NCBI RefSeq assembly: GCF_964340395.1
Contig: NC_135554.1
Location: 18,615,592-18,633,091 of the forward strand
Source of the DNA: Glandiceps talaboti
Taxonomy: Eukaryota; Hemichordata; Enteropneusta; Spengelidae
Direction of reading: 5' to 3'
DNA: 17,500 nt
Shown here in pieces: positions 1 through 7,700 of this stretch (positions are counted from its first letter, which is position 1; each line of letters starts with the position of its first letter). The notes under the pieces were generated by a model. It saw only the letters and a program-made list of their open reading frames with translations, had not been told where the DNA came from and searched no databases. Position numbers and translations under genes: made by a program.

Positions 1-16
1 GTGTCTATAGTTACCG

Positions 17-19
17 TAT

Positions 20-66
<47 letters not shown>

Positions 67-70
67 TTCA
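17..70. repeat. (TTTA)n microsatellite
   Basis: About 13 uninterrupted TTTA units near the window's left edge. Confidence 0.95.
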
Positions 71-169
71 TCTATCAATTTTAGTTACACTGGGTGCAAT
101 ACTTAGCACAAATGAGGTACAATATTGCAGTAGTCACGGTAAAGTGCATACATGTGTGCTTGCGTGTGT

Positions 170-211
170 TCATGTCTGTCTATCTATGTCTGCCTGTCTG
201 CCTGGTATGTG

Positions 212-243
<32 letters not shown>

Positions 244-304
244 TGTATGTATGTATGTATGTATGCATGCATGCATGCATGTAGGTAGGTAGGTAGGTAG
301 GTAT
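170..304. repeat. Compound TCTG/TATG/CATG/GTAG microsatellite
   Basis: Successive blocks of tetranucleotides, mainly (TATG)n, then (CATG)n, then (GTAG)n. Confidence 0.95.
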
Positions 305-995
305 GCTAGGTGTGCTAGGTGTATGCATGCAAGTCTGCATGTTTGCATGTGTATGTTTGCGCGTGTGTACGTGAGATAAATAGGGGTGAGATAAAATAGT
401 TTAATGGAGGACAAAAATCTAAATTCTTATACTTGGGCCTCAACACCATCAGACCAGTACAATGGATTTCAAATCAGTATGTAGTATTATTTATAGTGCA
501 ATCAATAGAAAGCCAGTATGTAGTTAGTGAAAAATAGTTCTTTTGTTGACACTTTACTTTATTTTAAGTGTCATGCACTACAGCGAAAATTCTTCCATTC
601 CACTATTCTATTAAAACAGTTGGATCATGTTTGTTATACAGGTTATTGCTGCTGACCCAACTATTATAATAACATTTGGAAAGGGTTCTTTCAAGTGAGA
701 TATGTTTCCAATTGTATATAAGGTGAGAGACATATTGCTTGTCCGACTTGTTTCCAAGCTTAGCCTAGTAGTACTAGTGTTAGATCAAGTGAACGTTTCT
801 CAGTCCTAGTTCCATACGATATGGGAAACGAATATCAGATAGGAGACTTTCTTTACACAAAATAAGCATATCACAGTATTGACTTATAGTGCTTCATGTT
901 TATCGATTTCCATTCCTGAAATGAAATTCCAAGACAATGGCATACTCTGCAATTTCACACACACGACACGTTAGACTTGATTCCCATTACACCAC
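305..995. other. Intergenic, nothing recognised
   Basis: Lies beyond the polyadenylation signals of the minus-strand gene. No coding frame of note, no RNA gene and no long repeat was seen. Confidence 0.5.
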
Positions 996-1036
996 TTTAT
1001 TTCATTCATCTGTTTCCTTTACAGGATAGTTTTATT
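996..1036 (-). terminator. Polyadenylation signals of the lectin-like gene
   Basis: Two AATAAA hexamers on the minus strand, at 1036-1031 and 1001-996, lie about 100 and 135 bases past the stop codon. A third AATAAA (1137-1132) overlaps the TAA itself. Confidence 0.4.
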
Positions 1037-1132
1037 AATCTCCACAACATTGTGTCTTACACCCATATAGCATACAAATGAGTGAGCAAGACATAGTGCC
1101 TAGTTATAGCGATTATCTGTTTTCTAATTACT

Positions 1133-1773
1133 TTATTTTAGGGAAATCTGGAACTCTTTCAAGCACGCAGCTGCGTAGGCAGCTGTGTAGTACTCCATTC
1201 CGACTTCCCCTGGGCAATTGCTACGTGGAGAATTGGGATTGACGAGGAAACAGAGGTACCAGTTGTGTCTGTACCACCAGGCAGCCTTCAAATAGTGGGC
1301 GCAGTCGAAGGAGGCATTGTTGTCGTTGTCTCTGTCCATGGTAGTCCAGGGTGCACCATTATGGTAACTCATTGAATCCTTGACGTTGCCTGCAGTTTTT
1401 CCACCAACAGATAAGACGTATTTGGATGCCTCATTCCCAACAGAGAACCCACTATTTTCCACCCAATATACTGCATTACCCCAATCTTTCATATCTAACC
1501 GGACAGTGTATTTCTTGTTTGCTGTCAACTCGTGGATCTTGTCGAGACCGAGCCAAAATTCACCAGCCATGCTTCCGAATCCATTTTTGTAATCATTCCA
1601 ATTTCGGGAGAAATCAACACTGCCATCAAAACGTTTATGGATGACTAGTCCACCTGTTGTCATGTCACAATATACTTCGACTGCTTGGCTGGCACCTTCC
1701 GGTTTAACCCAGTACACACCACTGGTTGTGTGTCCACTAGCCTTCAAGTCTGCGCAACTTTTCCCGGCCTCCT
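1133..1773 (-). CDS. Exon 10: fibrinogen-related C-terminal domain and stop
   Basis: Starts after acceptor ttctccttacatcacag and ends at TAA. Encodes residues 564-775. FReD hallmarks are SCADLK, VYCDMTTGG, RFDGSVDF, NDYKNGFGSMAGEFWLG, the calcium-site type DRDND (Asp709, 711, 713), DCAHY and AWWY. The usual WWY-x-x-C-H-x-x-N-LNG ligand/disulfide stretch is replaced by WWYRHNWYLCFLVN. Two additional cysteines follow (749 and 766), giving six in all. The end LKEFQISLK fits the usual FReD C-terminus. Calcium binding is likely retained; an acetyl-sugar pocket like that of ficolins or tachylectin-5 cannot be assumed. Confidence 0.9.
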
Positions 1774-4700
1774 CTGTGATGTAAGGAGAATAAAAATTGA
1801 ACATCATTATCGGTTGAAATTATTTAGTCTAGCACCAAGGTCAGTGAGTAATTACTTGGCAAGGGGAGGGGGTTGTAAATTTCGAAAATATTTTGATAAT
1901 TATGTTATTTTGTGAAAAATGACAAAAAGGAAGTTATTGTTTTCACTATGGGCTTTGAACCTTGGTCCTACTAATTACTGTCCGGGACTGCCCGGGAGAT
2001 ACAAGAAGTGCCCGGGAGCAAACTGGAGGCCAAATGGCACTCAAAAGTCGATATTTATGTGCATTGGCCCACTTCGAATGTATATTGACCAAAATTTAGT
2101 GGATTCATGCCCCCGATTGCTGCTTTTCCCGTCTTAAATTTTGGCGTGTTACAGACATTGCATATGGGCCTTATGGCTACCGCATATATCACTGCCCGGG
2201 ACACATCTGGCCTGCCCGGGCCAAATTTAGACGTCTAATCAATATCAAAAGTTGATTCGTAAATAAACCAGAATGTTACGAACCCTGTCTAACCTAAATT
2301 ATGATCATTCAAGTCTTCTTTTATCGTTTTTCAGTCTAAAAACCGTTCGTTCACCTCGATCTCTGTACAGTCTATCTGCGCCATCTTGTTTCATGGAATA
2401 TACCATTCTGTAGAAGGGGTGCTTAGCCTTAGTAACGGCCTCAAATTGCCCACGTAACCATGACGCCCGTGTGTGAGAAATTTACACAGAAATTTTGGTC
2501 AATATACATTCGAAGTGGGCCAATGCACATAAATATCGACTTTCGAGTGCCATTTGGCCTCCAGTTTGCTCCCGGGCACTTCTTGTATCTCTCGGGCAGT
2601 CCCGGGCAGTAATTAGTAGGACCGGTAAAATAGAAGTTTCAACTTAAAAACTATATCCAAAATAGTGAAAGGGAGTAGTGTCAAAGGGTGGTGCTAGACC
2701 CACATGCCAGCAACCTCTTCATAAATAGTTTGATGGAAACAGATCTTTCTAAATGTGTGTTTTGCTATTATACCTTCGCAAAACACACTAACCTTCGCAA
2801 GTAAAGCTTCCATCACCAGACCACGTTCCATCTGATTGACAAGTCCTGGATGCCACACCTGATTGTTTAAATCCACCATCACAGCTCATACTACATACAG
2901 TTCCTGATTGGGGTTCACCTGTGCAACTCATACTGCCATGTTCAGGTGTTGTGAGTGCTGAACACGATACCTCTGTAAAATCGAAACCATTGGCACATTT
3001 GATAAAATGTAACAAAGAAAGTAAAACTTCATATATTGATAGATTATGCATAAATAAAAAGGTTAAGCAAATGCCAAATTTTCATTCACTCTAGTGACTT
3101 ACTTTCGCAAGTAAAGCTTCCATCACCAAACCACTTTCCATCTGATTGACAAGTCCTGGATGCCACACCTGATGGTTTAAATCCACTATCACAGCTCATA
3201 CTACATATAGTTCCTGGTTGGGGTTCACCTGTACAACTCATACTGCCATGTTCAGGTGTTGTGAGTGCTGAACACGATACCTCTGTAAAATCGAAACCAT
3301 TGGCACATTTGATAAAATGTAACAAAGAAAGTGAAAATTGATATATTGATAGATTATGCATAAATAAAAGTTATTAAAAGGGTTAAGCAAATGCCAAATC
3401 TGGTTTTAAGTGTAATTAAAAAGTAAGTTTATTAACTCGCTATCAATTAGCAGCCTTGCTAAGTGAAGGTACGTTAACATTTTCAATGATTTTATGCACC
3501 AACGTAAACTGATTTGTTCAATGGGATTATCATACGATTGTTTCAATGTAATCACACTCAACATTGTTTCATAATTAAATTTCTTCCTTAACATCTACTT
3601 GTTAATTACTTAAAACTGGTAGATATTTAGTACCTGTGCAACTAAAATCTGAACCTGACCAAGCTCCATCTGCTTTGCATGTTCTTATGGCTGAACCAGA
3701 GGGCTCATGTGGACAATCACATGTAAATACACATACTGTATCTGCAGTTAAGTCACTAGCAATCTGACCACCATTGTTGACACATGTCTTGGTACCAAGT
3801 GATGGTTTTGCCAAGGCTGGACATTCGACTGGCTCTGTAATGCAAATACGTCAAGTGAAAAACAATATGTACAAAAATATCAATGTACAAAAGAAAAGCA
3901 TCATTATAAACATATTATAATGTGTATTACACATTACTTTAAAAGTCTCACACGCGTCTCTGGTGTACGGAAAACACCATCACCAGTACCATAATATGCA
4001 AATGGTGATATTTTTGATAATGTGCCACTTTATTATCAATATGCTAATTCACCTATGTTATTATTAAAAGTTGTCAAACATCTCACAAATTCGGTTATAA
4101 ACTACGATTCTGAACAACTGCATAAAACAATAAAATATACACAGACCACTACACTTAAAACTGTTGTCGCCACTCCATTTTCCGTTGTCACCGCAGATTT
4201 TGGTATTTGTACCGGATGGATTAAATCCAGCAATGCATTTGAAACTGCAAACTGTTCCTGTAGTAGGATCACCATCAGATGAACACGTAACTCTTCCGTT
4301 GGAGGGGTTGTCTAGCGCTTCACAAGTGATAACTGAAATGTTTACATAATTCATGCAAAATATGCATATTTTAATGACATAAATTGCTGGATATAATTTC
4401 TAATTGAAATGGTAATTTTCCAACTTTTAATGTGAAAAGATGTCAAACAACACATTGCAAATTCCGATACACAATATATCACCCTGAACAATTATGACTG
4501 GTTCACAGTAATATCGACGTGGACTTACCACTACACTTAAAACTGTTGTCGCCACTCCATTTTCCATTGTCTCTACAAGTTTTGGTATCTGTACCAGATG
4601 GGTTAAATCCATCATTACATTTGAAACTGCAAACGGTTCCTGCAGTAGGTTGCCCATCAGTTGAACAAGTAACTTTGCCATTCGCGGGCTTGTCAAGAGC

Positions 4701-7700
4701 ATCACAGTTAACGACTGCAATTATATGGTTAGAAATAGCATACATGTCTCAGACTTACACACAGAGAAGTGAGAATGGTGATATATAAAAGCAAAATAAA
4801 TAGTTAAGCTGTGTTGGTTAATAAAGGAGTTCGAAACATATCTGATAATCATGACTAACTCGGCCATATATTTATGTACATCCCCCACCCCATCCCCATC
4901 TCCCACAACCTTTTCCATAGCACAACATCCCATTAAAATCCAAGCATAGTTCATCTTTATTGAAAGGGTGTGACCAATCAGTCACCAAGACATGTGTCTG
5001 TGGCATTTTGTACAGTTTTTTCCATCGTCATTCAAATGCACACATTTCGTTCTAATTACTTATTCTTATAAAATTGTCCAGGGTAAAATTACTTTGATTC
5101 TGAAAAAGTTTGTTTTACGAAAATGTATCCATCTACCATACAGAAGCCTTACCGGGAGCCTCGGTTGTAGGTAGTACAGCCCCTGGTGTAGTCAAAATAC
5201 TTGGTTCTACCGGTTCAACTAAAACATAAAGAAGGAATGGAAGCATAACAGTTAGCATGGTAATCACATACATTTTCATTTATTCGATCATATTTGGTAT
5301 ACACAATATCTGAAATAAATTGGTGACTATATCCCATTAATAAATTATAAAACAATATTTCTTTTTGCCAAGAAAAGACTTATGAAAAAAACACCAACAG
5401 ACAAATTAAAAGAGACATGTCTATACATCAATATAAACTCGATCAATCTTGGGTCATATTGTTGGCTTATTATATTACAATACCGATGGTATTACATTTT
5501 AAACACTTAGTCTAACACTATGTATGTTCATCATGGAAGCATTAAGATTCAAACACAGGTTCTCTTCTTCCACTTTACAGTGAGAAACAGACACGTTACC
5601 GGAAAACATCAAAGACAAGTGTGAACTGCCTGATCACCCCTCCCCTTTACTGGGAACTAAGACCAGCTAAAAGATCTACACCACTGGTTGGAAAATCATA
5701 TCACACCAAAGACACTACAGAGGTCGTCAAGGAAATGATGCACACACGTCTTCTACCAGATTACACTATATTGTCTCCTTCGAAGTTAGTGCAATGTTGA
5801 CAGACAACGCATTGAAAGGTATCCAGCAATATATGACTACAATAAGACACCACTCTCCAAGATTAGTTAGGCGGATGAAGCTCGAAGAGAGGTAGAATTT
5901 TGAAATTTTATGTGTATGCATAACTTTTGAATGCGATATAGTGGCAATTGAGTAGCGCCCTCTACCGTCACCTAGTTGTCTTCCCTATACCTAGACATGC
6001 AAAGAGTCATGTTTTTTGCCAATAATTCTGTCTTTATAAGTCTATTTGAGAAATAAACTACTCTGATGCAATAAAGATATATATTTATGTATTTTTAAAT
6101 TGTTATAAAATGTGTTAATACATAGAACCACCATGTCAACAGGAAGTATCTACACTCTCCTAGAATTTTGTCTAAACAACACATTCTTCATCCATAGTAA
6201 TTTCTACTGTTAGTGACATGGTGCTGCCATGGGATCATAAGTATCACCCACATTAGCAAAGTTCGACCATGTCTACATAGTGATGTTCTAAATAGAGCCA
6301 GAAAATCGCCAGCATCAATACTGACTTGACCCCCTATGGTTGTATTTATATGTGGATGATACAAACACAGCCATAAAGGATGGCAAGGTAAATGAATTCC
6401 ATGACAACAGCATTGGCTCAGATCGCAGCATAAAATTCACCATAGAACTGCCAGGGGACGATGGCAGTATCCTCTTCTTAGACACCATAGCCCCTCCAGT
6501 AGACAGTGGCAATTTTAAAGTCAAGATCACAGTGTATATAAAACAACACACGCTTATCTATATCACCAGTGGAATAGTAACCATGTACTTAGCACAAAAA
6601 ATGTCAGTTGCAAGATCCCTATAGAACCGAGCGCACAGTTTGCATAATCCAAGGTGACAAAAAGAAAGAGATGCAACACATAAATCATGTATTGAAACAG
6701 AATTATTTCCCCACCTGGGCTATATCAAGCCAGACCACCACCTACCCCAATAGAAAAAAAACCTTAAATATCAATCAACATCAGGTTCATGGCTATGATT
6801 TCATTGTGTTACCTTACATCAAAGACACCAGTGAATAAATCGGAGATACACTTCACAGCAAAAGCATTCAGACATACCTAAAAATAGTGACACATTGAGA
6901 TAAATTCTCCTCAAACCCAAAAATAAGGACAAGATTGAAAGCAAGAAAGATCTCATCTACCAAATATCTTGCTCTACACCAGGACGTAGTGCCTTCTATT
7001 CTATATAGGGGAATCCAGGCCCCTAAAAGAGTATTTTGAGGAACATAAGGAGAAGGCTCAATCAGCTATTCGCCAAAACATTACTGAAAGAGGCTATCAA
7101 CCTTCAGAACTAATTTCAAAATCCGTCAAAATGAACATGAACAGGGGAAGAACAATAATATTGTTAGAGGCAAAGTACATCAAAGTAAAAATCCGTCACT
7201 TAATGACACATGTAGCAAAGTATGACATTCCGCCAATCTACATGGTGACATCATCACAGAAGGTAGACAGTTGTATGTACATAACTGTCAATTACCCCCA
7301 CACCTTGATATACAATGGAACCTCCAGTTTATTCAACACCCCCTGCAAATTTGGATCATTCTGTCAGTTCCAGTTCGACACTGAAGGACAAGTGATTTCT
7401 TCGAAACGTGTTGTGTTTGAATAGTAAACACTGTTATGATGATTCTTGCAATTAACAACTGCAGCATGACATGACGTTAATTCATACTGTGTATGGATGT
7501 TAAAGTAAAGTGCTAAATACATGGATGGAAAGTCACAGTTAGAGTTACATGGAAAAGAAAACATACTTTACAGTACTTACTTATATTTCCAGGGGATACG
7601 ATAGATTGAACGCATTGTGGATTAGCAAATGCACCTGTCCAGGGTCCTGGTTCATCCCCATTCATATCTCTCAAGTGAAGAGTGCACGTATCTTTCCTAA

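Larger units (their letters stand above)
2793..3405. repeat. 310-bp tandem duplication carrying CCP exons 8 and 9
   Basis: Bases from 2793 and from 3103 onwards align with an offset of 310. They cover the full 180-nt exon and about 100 bases of upstream intron, interrupted by a short indel near 3060/3370. The intron part is nearly identical, so the duplication is recent. Confidence 0.9.
5219..7580 (-). other. Intron 3, host of a retroelement
   Basis: The largest intron. About 5570-7260 is an antisense Penelope-like element remnant. The flanks (5219-5570 and 7260-7580) show nothing I can name. Confidence 0.7.

Noticed and set aside
1380-1644. Plus-strand open frames across the FReD exon
   Set aside because: They are antisense shadows of the FReD coding sequence; the same holds for plus-strand frames over 4022-4349, 4519-4788 and 7549-8090.
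6315-7424. Several short plus- and minus-strand frames treated as separate genes
   Set aside because: The plus-strand ones are fragments of the decayed Penelope-like element, and the minus-strand one is its shadow.
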